Positions 8,383 to 17,739 of a stretch of DNA of 64,000 nucleotides are shown piece by piece. Within the stretch, counting starts at the first letter, position 1; each line of letters begins with the position of its first letter. Made by a program: the position numbers and the translations under genes. Where the stretch lies: the NCBI GenBank assembly GCA_031548515.1, contig JAVBRB010000005.1, positions 1 to 64,000 on the forward strand, given 5' to 3'. A model generated the notes under the pieces. That model searched no databases. It saw only the letters and a list, made by a program, of their open reading frames with translations, and was not told the DNA's origin. The stretch is from UBA940 sp031548515 (GTDB lineage Bacteria; Bacteroidota; Bacteroidia; Bacteroidales; Rikenellaceae).

Positions 8383-9879
8383 ATGAAAAAAATCCTAACA
8401 AAATACGTTGTAGTTGCAATTGCGCTTGTGACGGCATTCAGTTCTTGTTCGAACTGGCTTGACATAAACACGAATCCTTATGCTTCTCCCACGGTAGACC
8501 CTGGTTATATATTCAATTATGCCGCCGTAGCCAACAGCGGTACCAGGCAGGGAGGAGACTCATTCATTCCTTTAGCGATAGGAAGCCAGTTGATAGCCGA
8601 CGGCGGTCCGGTTGCGCAAGGCGGCTGGTGGGCGGAAGCGTGGTATGAATTCAGTGAATACACTTATGGCAACGCATGGGTCGGTATCTATGCAAACGTA
8701 CTGGAAAATCTCAAACTGAGTGCGGATTTTGCCGCTGAAAGCGGGAATGACAATACAGTGGCCCAGTGTGAGATATTCATGGCTTATATGTTTTATCAAT
8801 CGACCATGCTCTTCGGGGACGTTCCCTGTTTGCAGGCTCTTGACCCGGAAAAATATCCCACTCCAGAGTTCGATGAGCAGAAAGACGTGCTCGATCATTG
8901 CATCTCCCTTCTCGATCACGCCGTAAGCATCGCCGACCCTGCCAAAGAAGGAGCCATTACCAACTATGATATCTATTTCGAGGGCGATATGGAGAAATGG
9001 ATCAAAGTCGCCAATTCGATGAAACTTCAAATCCTGTTGACCCTTTATAACAAGGAGTCGGAATATGCAAGCGATATCGCGACATTGGTCAATGCCGGCG
9101 GTTTCCTCGAAAGCAACCTCGACGATTGGGCGTTCCCATATTTCACTGCTGCAGGCAACCAGAATCCCTGTTGGAGACTCAATGATGCATATGCGGATGA
9201 CTATATTGAAGATGGTGGAAGCTCCTACTATATGTTCTTCGCTCACAACAGTGTATTGAATCCCATGAAACAATACGATGACCCGAGAATGCCTGTATAT
9301 TTCTATAAAAATGTAGATGGGGAATATGTAGGTCTTGAGACAGGTGATAATGCTACGTACAACGAAGGGCCTAAAGAAGAAGTATATTACCTGTGTTCTC
9401 CTGTCAATCTCAAGCGGTTCTTTACTGCCGATATGCCGGACGTACTCCTGTCTTATCAGGAAGTACAATTCAACCTTGCAGAAGTATATGCCAAAGGTAT
9501 TGGCGTAACCAAGGATATCGCTGCTGCCCAGACGGCATTCACCAAGGCTGTGGAAGCATCATGTATCTTCTGGAATGCAGAAGCGGCAGACGTCGCAACA
9601 TTTAAGGACGCATTACCCCAGTTCAGTACTCTTGCAGACAGCGATATCCTCACCCTCATCAATACCCAGAGATGGATAGATTTCATGTCTAGGCCTTTCG
9701 AAGCGTTTTGCAACCAGAGAAGGACGAAAACTCCAGAATTGACAACTCCAAAGTTGGCCACAATTTTCGGGACAAAACTGTTCAATCGCTTTCAGTATCC
9801 TTCGCGTGAAAGCGGTTCGAATCCCAATGTACCTTCTCCGCTTCTCGAGTTTACGGAGCCGATGTGGTTCCAGAACTAA
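8383..9879 (+). CDS. SusD/RagB-family outer membrane lipoprotein (SusD-like_2 type)
   Basis: A surface lipoprotein that forms the hinged lid of the SusC channel and binds the substrate. Signal peptide with the lipobox FSSC near residue 22, followed by SNWLDINTNPYASPTVDP, the usual opening of SusD-like_2 proteins (NPN/NTNP motif). The body is helical with TPR-like segments, and the C-terminus (SPLLEFTEPMWFQN) is typical for the family. Its length of 498 fits. It lies directly downstream of its SusC partner and is closed by a strong terminator. The specific ligand cannot be deduced. Confidence 0.93.
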   Translation: MKKILTKYVVVAIALVTAFSSCSNWLDINTNPYASPTVDPGYIFNYAAVANSGTRQGGDSFIPLAIGSQLIADGGPVAQGGWWAEAWYEFSEYTYGNAWVGIYANVLENLKLSADFAAESGNDNTVAQCEIFMAYMFYQSTMLFGDVPCLQALDPEKYPTPEFDEQKDVLDHCISLLDHAVSIADPAKEGAITNYDIYFEGDMEKWIKVANSMKLQILLTLYNKESEYASDIATLVNAGGFLESNLDDWAFPYFTAAGNQNPCWRLNDAYADDYIEDGGSSYYMFFAHNSVLNPMKQYDDPRMPVYFYKNVDGEYVGLETGDNATYNEGPKEEVYYLCSPVNLKRFFTADMPDVLLSYQEVQFNLAEVYAKGIGVTKDIAAAQTAFTKAVEASCIFWNAEAADVATFKDALPQFSTLADSDILTLINTQRWIDFMSRPFEAFCNQRRTKTPELTTPKLATIFGTKLFNRFQYPSRESGSNPNVPSPLLEFTEPMWFQN

Positions 9880-9894
9880 TAATTCTGTTATCTA

Positions 9895-9929
9895 AAAAAC
9901 ACCTCTGGAATAAATCCAGAGGTGTTTTT
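9895..9929 (+). terminator. Strong terminator after susD
   Basis: Perfect 15-bp stem (9895-9909 with 9915-9929), loop of five, ending in a T run; the left A run makes it potentially bidirectional. Confidence 0.85.
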
Positions 9930-10085
9930 CTATTTATCAGGCAAATCTTCGGGCATTTAAAGATAAACTCGAAATCAGTCTGGCCCGTAATTTGGATAAG
10001 GATATCTCGACTCTGAAAAACAAGAGAAAAACCTTATAAAAAAGAAGCAGACAACGATCAAATTTAATCAAAAATCAAAAGAGCC

Positions 10086-10799
10086 ATGAAAAAAATTCTA
10101 TTCTCGATCATTGCTGCGGTCACCGTTATCGGCGCTACTGCACAGTACAACCCTATCGAAACGTATCCGAACACACCCGGTGACGTTATCGTCACAAAAA
10201 GCTATGACGCAAAAGGCACTCTGCTCGCTACAATGAAATATACGGTGGCAGACAGCCGTATTGACGAGCATCACGACTATCTGGAGATCTCGTTCACCAT
10301 AACCAATGCCAAGAACGAAGTGGTCGACTACGGCACCATCTATGCCAGCTATGAAGGTGAAGACTTTGCACTCAGCATGTCGAACCGTCCTGAAACAGTC
10401 AATGTCAACAAGTATCTTAGCCTGAACACTAAGATGATGAATGACTTCCTCGATTACCCCAATCCTTTTGCCAATAATCCGCTTGTTTCCGGTCCTTTCT
10501 CATTCGGTGGAGCCGACTACACGATTAAAGTAGGCGAACGTAACCGCGATTTCATCAATGTAAAAGTTTCCGGACGCGACTGGGCCGACGATGAAAAGAT
10601 CAAGACTCCCGCCGGTACATTCCATGCATCGAAGATCAATTTCGGACTCGAAGTATATAACAACGACACCAAAAAGACAGACAAATACAAAGCTACCGAG
10701 TGGTACGTTGTAAATAAAGGCATCGTCCGCACCGAAATCCGCGATATGAATGGCAACCTTGTAGACTACAGCGTTGTTACCGAGTTCTCCAGGAAATAA
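10086..10799 (+). CDS. Secreted protein, TapB-like family
   Basis: A 237-residue exported protein with a clear Sec signal peptide (MKKILFSIIAAVTVIGATAQ; cleavage after about residue 19). The rest is beta-rich, with pieces such as YDAKGTLLATMKYTVADS, an AGTFHASKINF segment and a WYVVNKGIVRTE segment. This pattern resembles the TapB/DUF3108-like proteins of Bacteroidota, whose role is unknown. No lipobox is present, so it should be periplasmic or secreted. It is a single gene between two terminators, downstream of but separate from the SusCD operon. I recognise the family from overall pattern only. Confidence 0.65.
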   Translation: MKKILFSIIAAVTVIGATAQYNPIETYPNTPGDVIVTKSYDAKGTLLATMKYTVADSRIDEHHDYLEISFTITNAKNEVVDYGTIYASYEGEDFALSMSNRPETVNVNKYLSLNTKMMNDFLDYPNPFANNPLVSGPFSFGGADYTIKVGERNRDFINVKVSGRDWADDEKIKTPAGTFHASKINFGLEVYNNDTKKTDKYKATEWYVVNKGIVRTEIRDMNGNLVDYSVVTEFSRK

Positions 10800-10815
10800 G
10801 TAAGTATGCTCAATA

Positions 10816-10847
10816 AAAAAACGGACCGATAATCGGTCCGTTTTTTT
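10816..10847. terminator. Bidirectional terminator between the TapB-like gene and ppiD
   Basis: Stem 10816-10830 with 10832-10846; A run on the left and T run on the right, between convergent genes. Confidence 0.85.
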
Positions 10848-10863
10848 ATTCAGGTATCAGCTG

Positions 10864-12912
10864 TTAAAAGAACTTAGCCCTGTTATCCACAATGTCGGAT
10901 TCTTCTACAAGAGCCTGCGAAACGCGCTGCATCAGCGAGGTTTGAGCCGTAGCCTCCATACGTACTTTTTCGCTGTCGGAAGTAGCATCCTCAATCTGCT
11001 GTACGGAATCTACAGCAACCAGATAAATTCCGGTCATACCTTTGACAGGTTTGGACACAGATCCTGCGGAGACATTCTCAACAGCCCCGATCACAGCCGG
11101 CTCTACCCCGAGGTCGGGAACATAAAAAGCAGAGGATTTAAGGCCTTCCAGATTGCCCGTACGCGCACCTTCCATAACCGCCACTTCGTCGAAAGATTTT
11201 CCTTTGATCTCGTCGGTAAGCATGACTGCCTTCTTTTCATCGCGGAGTTTCCGGGCGATATCAGACGACACGTCGCGAATGTCAGCGACACCCGCCTCCC
11301 TGGCTCCCGTCAGGACAGCCACCACATAGTCGCCGTCTATCTCGAATATAGTGGAGACTGTACCCGGTTTAGTGTTATAACTCCAGCGTACGAGTTCACG
11401 CGAGTCATTCAGTCCGCTTACGTTACGGTCTCTGTCGCTTATAGTTGCGACACGACGGCTTGCGCCTGTCTGCGACACCGCCGCATCGAAATTTTCTTTC
11501 GAACCGGCTGCAGCGGTAAGGAATTCGCGCGCCTTGTTGTAAGCATCCTGCTGAGTGGCTGCACTGGGTTCAACCAGATATGTAATGGTAGCGATCTGGA
11601 CTTTTTTAACCATCGGACTCTTGTATGTCATTTCAACGACATGTGTTCCATATTGCGTTTCGACGACTATAACTTCACCTTTATTTGCAGCCGAAACGGC
11701 ATCTGCAAAAGGTTCGACCATCTTTTCGGGAGCAAATATTCCGAGGTCGACGGTCGGATCGATCGAATATTCGGGTGCAAGGTCGAAGATGCTTTTACCA
11801 CCACGTACTGCGCGTGCGATACTGTCCGCCGAAGCGGCTTTGGCACGGTCGAGAAGTATATGCCTTGCTCCAACCGAATCCGGCATCATTTTTTCGTCAG
11901 CGACCCTGGAAACAGTATAGATATCTCCATTGAGCACAGGACCTGCCATTTCGCCCTTGCGAGTTCCGAAAGCGATAGCAGCCAGGTCGGTAGAGAGTTC
12001 TTCCTCGCTGTAATATTTCTCATCGGTACGCTCCTGAGAATTGAGCGATGCATACTGCATCGGAGACGCAGCTTCGGCAAACTCAACTGCAATATTGTCG
12101 ATATAAGCAGCGGCCTCCGCATAGTCTTTTTCCGACGGGATCAGGTCGAACAGCACATATTCTATATCTCTCGATGCCGCCTGCTTGAACATTTTTTTAT
12201 GTTCGGCAAAATATTTCCTTACTTCAGCCTGGCTTACTTTCACAAGCGAGTCGGGTATCTGCGAGAATGGGACAGTCACATACCTGCCGCTATATACATT
12301 GTTGGCAGCCTTGACGCCCTTTGCGACTTCAAGATCGTTGACCCAAGCACCGTTCCGCATCAGGGCCATATATTTTGAAAATGTCCTTTCATTCACCATC
12401 TGGTCCTTGATATAATCCCACATGGACGCAGACTGGCCCGTTTTGTCACTATCTAAATTGGCGATGAAACCTTCCACTGTAGCAGGATCGTACATTCCAG
12501 TCTGCGGAGAAGTGAACATCGCCGTTATAACAGGAGACAGGTATTGTCCTTTGATCATATCTTTCTGTTCATCTTCGCCTACCGTCAGGCCCATCCGGCG
12601 GAAACCGGGATCATATGCATACTGGCGAACATATGTTTCCCAAACCATTTCGCGCACCTGGTCCATTTCTTCGGAGCTTAGCGAATTACGACCGTACAGC
12701 ATCTGTATGATACGGCTCATGTCGTCGCTCTTGTTGGAAAACTCCATGTATTCGATGTTGTTTCCGTCGATAGAACCGATCCTGTTTTTGCGGTTGCGGA
12801 AAACGCTGCTTGCGCTGGTAAGGTCCTGCAGAAGGAAAGCGAGAAGTGCCAGGCCTATAAAAATAGTAAGGATGATCGCACCGCGTGTTCTTAGAGTGTT
12901 AAGTGTTGGCAT
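10864..12912 (-). CDS. PpiD-like periplasmic peptidyl-prolyl isomerase (SurA N-terminal/parvulin)
   Basis: A membrane-anchored foldase of 682 residues. One N-terminal transmembrane helix (about residues 12-32, GAIILTIFIGLALLAFLLQ) anchors it in the inner membrane. A SurA_N-like helical domain follows, then a parvulin rotamase domain in the middle (GARHILLDRAKAASADS through VVETQYGTHVVEMTYK), and a second, divergent C-terminal part. I chose the ATG at 12912 (MPTLNTLRTRG), which is typical of the family; the longer ORF from 12939 starts with TTG. It is the last gene of the coaX-to-ppiD envelope cluster, about 200 bp after the CBS-domain gene and with its own -7 box. It likely assists folding of secreted and outer-membrane proteins. 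Confidence 0.9.
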   Translation of the reverse strand: MPTLNTLRTRGAIILTIFIGLALLAFLLQDLTSASSVFRNRKNRIGSIDGNNIEYMEFSNKSDDMSRIIQMLYGRNSLSSEEMDQVREMVWETYVRQYAYDPGFRRMGLTVGEDEQKDMIKGQYLSPVITAMFTSPQTGMYDPATVEGFIANLDSDKTGQSASMWDYIKDQMVNERTFSKYMALMRNGAWVNDLEVAKGVKAANNVYSGRYVTVPFSQIPDSLVKVSQAEVRKYFAEHKKMFKQAASRDIEYVLFDLIPSEKDYAEAAAYIDNIAVEFAEAASPMQYASLNSQERTDEKYYSEEELSTDLAAIAFGTRKGEMAGPVLNGDIYTVSRVADEKMMPDSVGARHILLDRAKAASADSIARAVRGGKSIFDLAPEYSIDPTVDLGIFAPEKMVEPFADAVSAANKGEVIVVETQYGTHVVEMTYKSPMVKKVQIATITYLVEPSAATQQDAYNKAREFLTAAAGSKENFDAAVSQTGASRRVATISDRDRNVSGLNDSRELVRWSYNTKPGTVSTIFEIDGDYVVAVLTGAREAGVADIRDVSSDIARKLRDEKKAVMLTDEIKGKSFDEVAVMEGARTGNLEGLKSSAFYVPDLGVEPAVIGAVENVSAGSVSKPVKGMTGIYLVAVDSVQQIEDATSDSEKVRMEATAQTSLMQRVSQALVEESDIVDNRAKFF

Positions 12913-13011
12913 ATTAAGATTACATTTATTTAAAATCAAGCTTTGGTTTCAGCCTGTCTCGGATTGCAAGAAGTTGTAAGTATCTTTTCCACAGCCTCCG
13001 GAAACAGGGAA

Positions 13012-13019
13012 CAAATATA
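13012..13019 (-). promoter_or_regulatory. Putative -7 box upstream of the ppiD-like gene
   Basis: On the minus strand the sequence reads TATATTTG, matching TAnnTTTG, about 100 nt before the start codon. No good TTTG partner is seen. Confidence 0.45.
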
Positions 13020-13110
13020 AACAATTTATACGACACAACTATCGCGCGCCGCATAAATTTATCCGCCAAAGTTTCAGATTTTTCAATATTTACCTCTTCA
13101 TGCGGTACTG

Positions 13111-14340
13111 TCAGGACAGAATCCTGACGCGGGCCAGTTCGATGCGCGAAGACGTACGCTTCAGAACTTTAATCTCGTGTCTGCCTATTACGAGGACTTC
13201 GCCCTGCGGCGGTATATCCTCATAATCAAAGATAATATATCCGGCAAGGGTATCGTATTCGTCGCTTTCTGGAATCCCGAGGTCGTATTTTTGATTCAGG
13301 TAATCCACTTCGATCTGGCACGAAAATATATACTCGTTTTCCCCCACCCGTTTTTCGACCAGGTCGGGCGTATCATGTTCGTCCTCGATCTCACCGAAAA
13401 TTTCTTCGAGTATATCTTCCAGAGACACTACGCCAGCCGTCCCTCCGAATTCATCGATCACTACGGCTATGGAACTGTTGCGCTTGATGAAGCGATTCAT
13501 CAGTTCCTGTGCAGGCATTGTCTCGGGTACATACTCCACCTCCATCAGCACTTCCGCTATGGTCTTGGGCGAGCGGAACAGGCTTTTGACATTGACATAG
13601 CCGATTATATTGTCGATCGACCCTTCCCATATAAAGATACGCGAATATTGGCTCGAGATGAACCTCCGGACCAACTCCTCGATAGTATCGGCGATTTCGG
13701 CAGCCTCCACGTTTATGCGCTGCACCATGCAGTCCCTCACCAGCAAATCCGGAAAATCGAGTGCATTCTGGAACAGTCGGACCTCATGTTCGGCCTCCTT
13801 TTCGTCCGTTTCATCAACAAGGTGCACCAATTCCGCACGGCTGAACAGTTCTGCCGGTTCTGCCTTGACCTTCTGCCCGAAGAGCCTTATAACACCGGTA
13901 GATATCCATGTAGTGATTTTAGCTATTGGAAAGAGGATTATATAGAAAATATAGAGCGGGAATGCCAGGGTCCGGAAATAGAAATTGGGATTTTTGAGCG
14001 CAAGCGATTTCGGGATGTATTCGCCTATAAAAATTATCACCACCGTGGCCAGAAGCGCTTCGAAAAAAGCGGAGTTGTAGCCTGTCAGAGCGAGAAACAA
14101 ACTGGATACCGCAAGGGAATAAACGACCAGCACGATATTGTTGCCGACCAACATAGTGGTGATACACTGCCCCCCATGACGCGTGAATATACTGGCCACA
14201 TAATTAAAGAACCCGCTCTGCTTTCGGTCGATCTCCGTTTTCAGCTTGTTGGCGCTGGTGAAGGCGATCTCCATTCCCGAAAAGAAAGCGGAAAGCAGCA
14301 GCATGGAAAGTATCAGTATGCAGGAAGCGGCTATACCCAT
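13111..14340 (-). CDS. Hemolysin-family/CNNM membrane protein (DUF21, CBS pair, CorC_HlyC)
   Basis: A 409-residue integral membrane protein. An N-terminal DUF21 domain with four hydrophobic helices spans about residues 1-185. A CBS pair follows (about 200-325; VRDCMVQRINVEAAE, RIFIWEGSIDNIIGYVN, AVVIDEFGGTAGVVSLEDILEE), and a C-terminal CorC_HlyC domain ends the protein (about 335-405). The CNNM/CorC family takes part in divalent cation (Mg2+ or Co2+) efflux; the old name hemolysin is historical. In Bacteroidota, members at this place beside lptC are conserved. The lptC stop lies 4 bp upstream, so the two are co-transcribed. Confidence 0.9.
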   Translation of the reverse strand: MGIAASCILILSMLLLSAFFSGMEIAFTSANKLKTEIDRKQSGFFNYVASIFTRHGGQCITTMLVGNNIVLVVYSLAVSSLFLALTGYNSAFFEALLATVVIIFIGEYIPKSLALKNPNFYFRTLAFPLYIFYIILFPIAKITTWISTGVIRLFGQKVKAEPAELFSRAELVHLVDETDEKEAEHEVRLFQNALDFPDLLVRDCMVQRINVEAAEIADTIEELVRRFISSQYSRIFIWEGSIDNIIGYVNVKSLFRSPKTIAEVLMEVEYVPETMPAQELMNRFIKRNSSIAVVIDEFGGTAGVVSLEDILEEIFGEIEDEHDTPDLVEKRVGENEYIFSCQIEVDYLNQKYDLGIPESDEYDTLAGYIIFDYEDIPPQGEVLVIGRHEIKVLKRTSSRIELARVRILS

Positions 14341-14344
14341 GACA

Positions 14345-15007
14345 TTATGGCTTTGGGACCGCCTTTGGAGCCTTTTCCGCAGGCTGCGACGCCGGTTGTA
14401 TCGGCATGGAATCGTTCACAGGAACAGCGGGTTCGGGCTGCGACGGCTCGACATCGACGCTCACTTTGCCCGTAAGCCTGCGGAAGGTCAGACCGCTCAG
14501 ATCTTCATTGGCTTCAAAACCTTCCACTATGTATTCATCCTCGCCTTCCTCGACCTTCGAGTCTACATTGGAATATATCTTTTGGGTCTTTCTGTCCCAT
14601 GTAAGCTGCTGGCTGTAGAGCGTTTGTCCGTTCTCACCCTTTGCGACAACGTTTCCCTTGAGTTCCCACAGGTCGCGGTCCGTCCAGTGCAACGCATAGT
14701 TGGACACGATATGCGACGTTTCCACGCCCGTGGAGTCGTTATAAGCTATCACTTCGATACCCTGGCGATATTCGGTAAAAGGCACGCTCGCAAATTCATA
14801 TTTCTCCATTATGGGAGTGATGAACACATTTGTTTTCTTCCCGTTCCGGGTAGTGACGACCATCATACTGTCCACAGCTTGCGATATCAGGGTTTCTTCG
14901 TTAGTCAGGTCGGCCTGTTTCTGCTCTTCACACGAAAAAAGCAAGATAGCACTCCCCGCCATAAGGAGTGCTACCTGGTATTTCAGACATTTTGAACGGT
15001 CTTTCAA
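14345..15007 (-). CDS. lptC: LPS export ABC transporter periplasmic protein LptC
   Basis: A lipoprotein of about 220 residues that bridges LPS from the inner-membrane LptBFG complex toward the outer membrane. The lipobox LLFSC is visible, then an LptC-type beta-jellyroll (SHIVSNYALHWTDRDLWELKGNVVAKGENGQTLYS, the alternating pattern of OstA/LptC proteins). There is no ATG before the signal core. I chose the TTG at 15007, which gives a short basic n-region; another TTG at 15067 would add 20 acidic residues and overlap the upstream TPR gene by 43 nt. A proline-rich tail (QPEPAVPVNDSMPIQPASQ) ends the protein. It sits between the TPR gene and the CBS-domain gene in an envelope operon. Confidence 0.85.
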   Translation of the reverse strand: MKDRSKCLKYQVALLMAGSAILLFSCEEQKQADLTNEETLISQAVDSMMVVTTRNGKKTNVFITPIMEKYEFASVPFTEYRQGIEVIAYNDSTGVETSHIVSNYALHWTDRDLWELKGNVVAKGENGQTLYSQQLTWDRKTQKIYSNVDSKVEEGEDEYIVEGFEANEDLSGLTFRRLTGKVSVDVEPSQPEPAVPVNDSMPIQPASQPAEKAPKAVPKP

Positions 15008-15024
15008 AATACGCCGATTAAGGA

Positions 15025-16347
15025 TTACCTCGAGCGGATCGTGGTCGTACCTGAAATCCAGCCGCAATTAACAGTATAACTTTTACCGTCCTGATAACCT
15101 TCCACATACATAAAGCCTTCCTCAAAGGTGGGGAAGTTGGCCCTGCAGTTCGCCATACGCGCATCTACCGCTGCCAATTGTGCCGTATCGCCTGCAAATG
15201 CCTGACGTGCCCGGCCCAGTTCGTCATAAGCGAGCCAGAAGACAGTGCTTGCATGGAATCCGCTGCATCCGCCGGTTCCGGCGATGTAAGCTTCGGCCAG
15301 AAACAGGTGTGCAAAACCGTTATCCGGGTTAAGTGCGATAGCCTGCCGTGCTGCCTGAGCAGCGTTACTGGTGTGTTTGGCACCGAGTTCCGATGCGGCG
15401 ATGCGCACATACAGGTTCGACTTCGATGCGGGATCGCTCTCCGCACCGACCATCTCATTAAGGTATTTCAGCGCCTTGCCATACTCATGCCTGTTCTCGA
15501 ATGCCGAAGCCAACCTTATGGCCACGTTCGTCGATGGCTGCTGCGCGTAATATCTTTCAGCCACCGAAATATAAAAGTCGCTGTCACATCCGGTCATTGA
15601 CATCAGGTTAAACGCTTTTGTCAAGATATCCAGGTTGTTCGGGTCGGCAGCAAGTTCTTTTGAAAACAGCGCTTCGAGGTTTTCGCAGCTCGCCGCCCCG
15701 CTCGAAGCGAACAGGGTTTCAAAACTATTTTTTTCCTCGATGCTGGCGCCTGTCATCAGGGGCAGAAGCCTTTCATATTCCCCTATCAAGTAGTCGGACT
15801 CGACATCATACCCTTTGAAGTCGTTTACCAACTGCTGGAAATACTCGATGGCTATTTCTGGAGCCGCACCCGGGGAATCGGCGGCCTCCTTGTAGAAATT
15901 CCTTACCATCTCCCTGTCGAGCGGGTTCAGCGACATGTAATCGCGGGCCTTCATTTGACGGATATATGCAACGCCCCTGGTGGGACTGTCGCCGTAATAT
16001 TGGGCACGGCGGTCGTATATGAGCATGACCGAGTCCACATAGACTTTCTTTTCGGCCACGGATTTGGCCTTGGCAGCCTTGCTTTTATAGATGGTCGCAC
16101 CCCATATATATATATTGGAACTCGCCGCCGGAGCGTCGTTCATAAGGTCTTTCAGGTAAACTGCTGCATCCTGGTAATTCTTATTGTTGATCTCGTCTTT
16201 CAGGAAGTTCAGTTTCTTCAGGTTCTCCGTACGTTCCTGCGGCGTTTTCCCGTAACGCGGATCTTCTTCGTGGTTCTGCGCAAAAGCGGAAACCCCTGCT
16301 CCGACAACCATTGCGGCTGCCACGGTTATTCTGATGATCTTTTTCAT
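15025..16347 (-). CDS. Periplasmic tetratricopeptide repeat protein
   Basis: A 440-residue exported protein with a signal peptide (MKKIIRITVAAAMVVGAGVSA, ending AFAQ). The body is alpha-helical. TPR-like repeats are visible in the second half (FENRHEYGKALKYLNEMVG; HTSNAAQAARQAIALNPDNGFAHLFLAEAYIAG), which implies a scaffold for protein contacts. It lies in the conserved coaX / beta-barrel / TPR / lptC order of Bacteroidota, suggesting an envelope-assembly role, but no specific partner is known to me. Start and signal are unambiguous. Confidence 0.85.
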   Translation of the reverse strand: MKKIIRITVAAAMVVGAGVSAFAQNHEEDPRYGKTPQERTENLKKLNFLKDEINNKNYQDAAVYLKDLMNDAPAASSNIYIWGATIYKSKAAKAKSVAEKKVYVDSVMLIYDRRAQYYGDSPTRGVAYIRQMKARDYMSLNPLDREMVRNFYKEAADSPGAAPEIAIEYFQQLVNDFKGYDVESDYLIGEYERLLPLMTGASIEEKNSFETLFASSGAASCENLEALFSKELAADPNNLDILTKAFNLMSMTGCDSDFYISVAERYYAQQPSTNVAIRLASAFENRHEYGKALKYLNEMVGAESDPASKSNLYVRIAASELGAKHTSNAAQAARQAIALNPDNGFAHLFLAEAYIAGTGGCSGFHASTVFWLAYDELGRARQAFAGDTAQLAAVDARMANCRANFPTFEEGFMYVEGYQDGKSYTVNCGWISGTTTIRSR

Positions 16348-16392
16348 CTTATAAGTCCTTTTTATTTTAACGATGTAATCCTGACAAAATTA

Positions 16393-17739
16393 CTAATTGT
16401 ATTTGTATTTTTCAAACCAATAGTCGAAATCCCTTCCGAACAAGAACACACCCACATTGATCTTGAAATATCGCTCCCTTATCAGGTCCTTTTTCAATGT
16501 GCCTCGTTCGCCGAGTTCCACGCCGACATTGACGCTGGACACTGTCATCATCTTAAACGGAATCTCAAACCCGAACGTCACCGCTTTTTCGTTCAGCTTC
16601 TGCCCCTGGAACTGCAGATAATAATCGTTGTAGCGAAATCCGACGCGGTACGAGACGCGCTTCATGAAACTGCGGACGTTGTAGCGGTCGGGAGTGTACT
16701 GCGCGCCGAACCTGATGGTGCTGGCATTCGTATAGCCGACGTCGTTAGCCTCGTCGTAGGCGTTTTTATCGGCCCAGTTCTGGTAGATATAATCGATCCC
16801 GACATTGTATTTAGGACGGTAGAAATACAGCCCGGCACCGATGCTCTGCGGAATGTAGGTCGCCGCGGTTCTCGTGTCGAATCTCACGGTGTCTTTATAT
16901 ACATTGCCCGACGGTATGTAATCGGTTTCTCTGGCGTTTAGCTTGCCGCCCATACGGTATGTGGCACCTATCGTGAGCCGGGTCTTGTTTTTCACTAGCG
17001 GCGAGTACTGCAGGCCGAAACCCCCGTAAACGCGCGATATTTTTTCATTGGTGTAAGCCGACATCGTATTGGTTTCGTTGTTATACGAACCGCCTCCGGT
17101 GTAAGGCACGATCTCGGCTTTATACAAGCGGTCGATATTGCCCCACAAATAGATAAGCTCAGCCCCCACAGACAACCCCTTGAACGGTTCCCAGCCGATC
17201 GACGCTTTCGCTTCCGTGACATCGCCTTCCCCGGTATAGTAATACCTCACTACACCCAGGTCGGCCAGGTACCCGTAGTCGTCCTTATGAAGATAATATC
17301 CCACGTCGCTGTACGGCGACACATTCAGTGAGAATCCGAGTTTTTTGGCAAGCGGCAATCCAACGGAGATATTATTGACGTTAAAAGTATTATAGCTTGT
17401 TTTAAGTTTGCCGGATTCGCTGTTTTGCGTCAAATATATATTGGACCCCGAAAGACCCACATCGAAAATGAAACTCTTCGGCGTAAGCCCGCTCAACGAA
17501 GCCGGATTGTTCGTATTCAGTTTTATATCTCCGGGCAAATCGTATCCTCCGTTGCGGAAAGCGATGCTGGCACCGCCCATTGCGGCGAAACGGGTACCCC
17601 CCGTGTAGTTCATATTGCCCAGTCCGTATAGAGTGTATGGAGAATAGGTGTTGACACTGCTCTCCTGCGCCGACGCGCCAAAAGGTAATACCAATGCCAG
17701 CGACACTATCGCACAGCGAAGACACTTGTTAATTCGCAT
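16393..17739 (-). CDS. Outer-membrane beta-barrel protein, conserved Bacteroidota family
   Basis: A 448-residue protein with a signal peptide (ends FGASAQ, about residue 25). It continues with YSPYTLYGLGNMNYTGGTR and FAAMGGASIAFRNGG, which resembles the FadL/OmpP1-like openings of Bacteroidota barrels. Alternating amphipathic strands run to an aromatic end (FLFGRDFDYWFEKYKYN). It is probably a channel or an assembly factor in the outer membrane; the substrate is unknown. It overlaps the start region of coaX by 11 nt and precedes the TPR gene by about 45 nt, so it is in the same operon. Confidence 0.8.
   Translation of the reverse strand: MRINKCLRCAIVSLALVLPFGASAQESSVNTYSPYTLYGLGNMNYTGGTRFAAMGGASIAFRNGGYDLPGDIKLNTNNPASLSGLTPKSFIFDVGLSGSNIYLTQNSESGKLKTSYNTFNVNNISVGLPLAKKLGFSLNVSPYSDVGYYLHKDDYGYLADLGVVRYYYTGEGDVTEAKASIGWEPFKGLSVGAELIYLWGNIDRLYKAEIVPYTGGGSYNNETNTMSAYTNEKISRVYGGFGLQYSPLVKNKTRLTIGATYRMGGKLNARETDYIPSGNVYKDTVRFDTRTAATYIPQSIGAGLYFYRPKYNVGIDYIYQNWADKNAYDEANDVGYTNASTIRFGAQYTPDRYNVRSFMKRVSYRVGFRYNDYYLQFQGQKLNEKAVTFGFEIPFKMMTVSSVNVGVELGERGTLKKDLIRERYFKINVGVFLFGRDFDYWFEKYKYN

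Noticed and set aside
10942..12378. A 478-codon plus-strand frame
   Set aside because: Antisense to the PpiD-like gene; composition (many Cys, His, Arg) and lack of motifs show it is a shadow.
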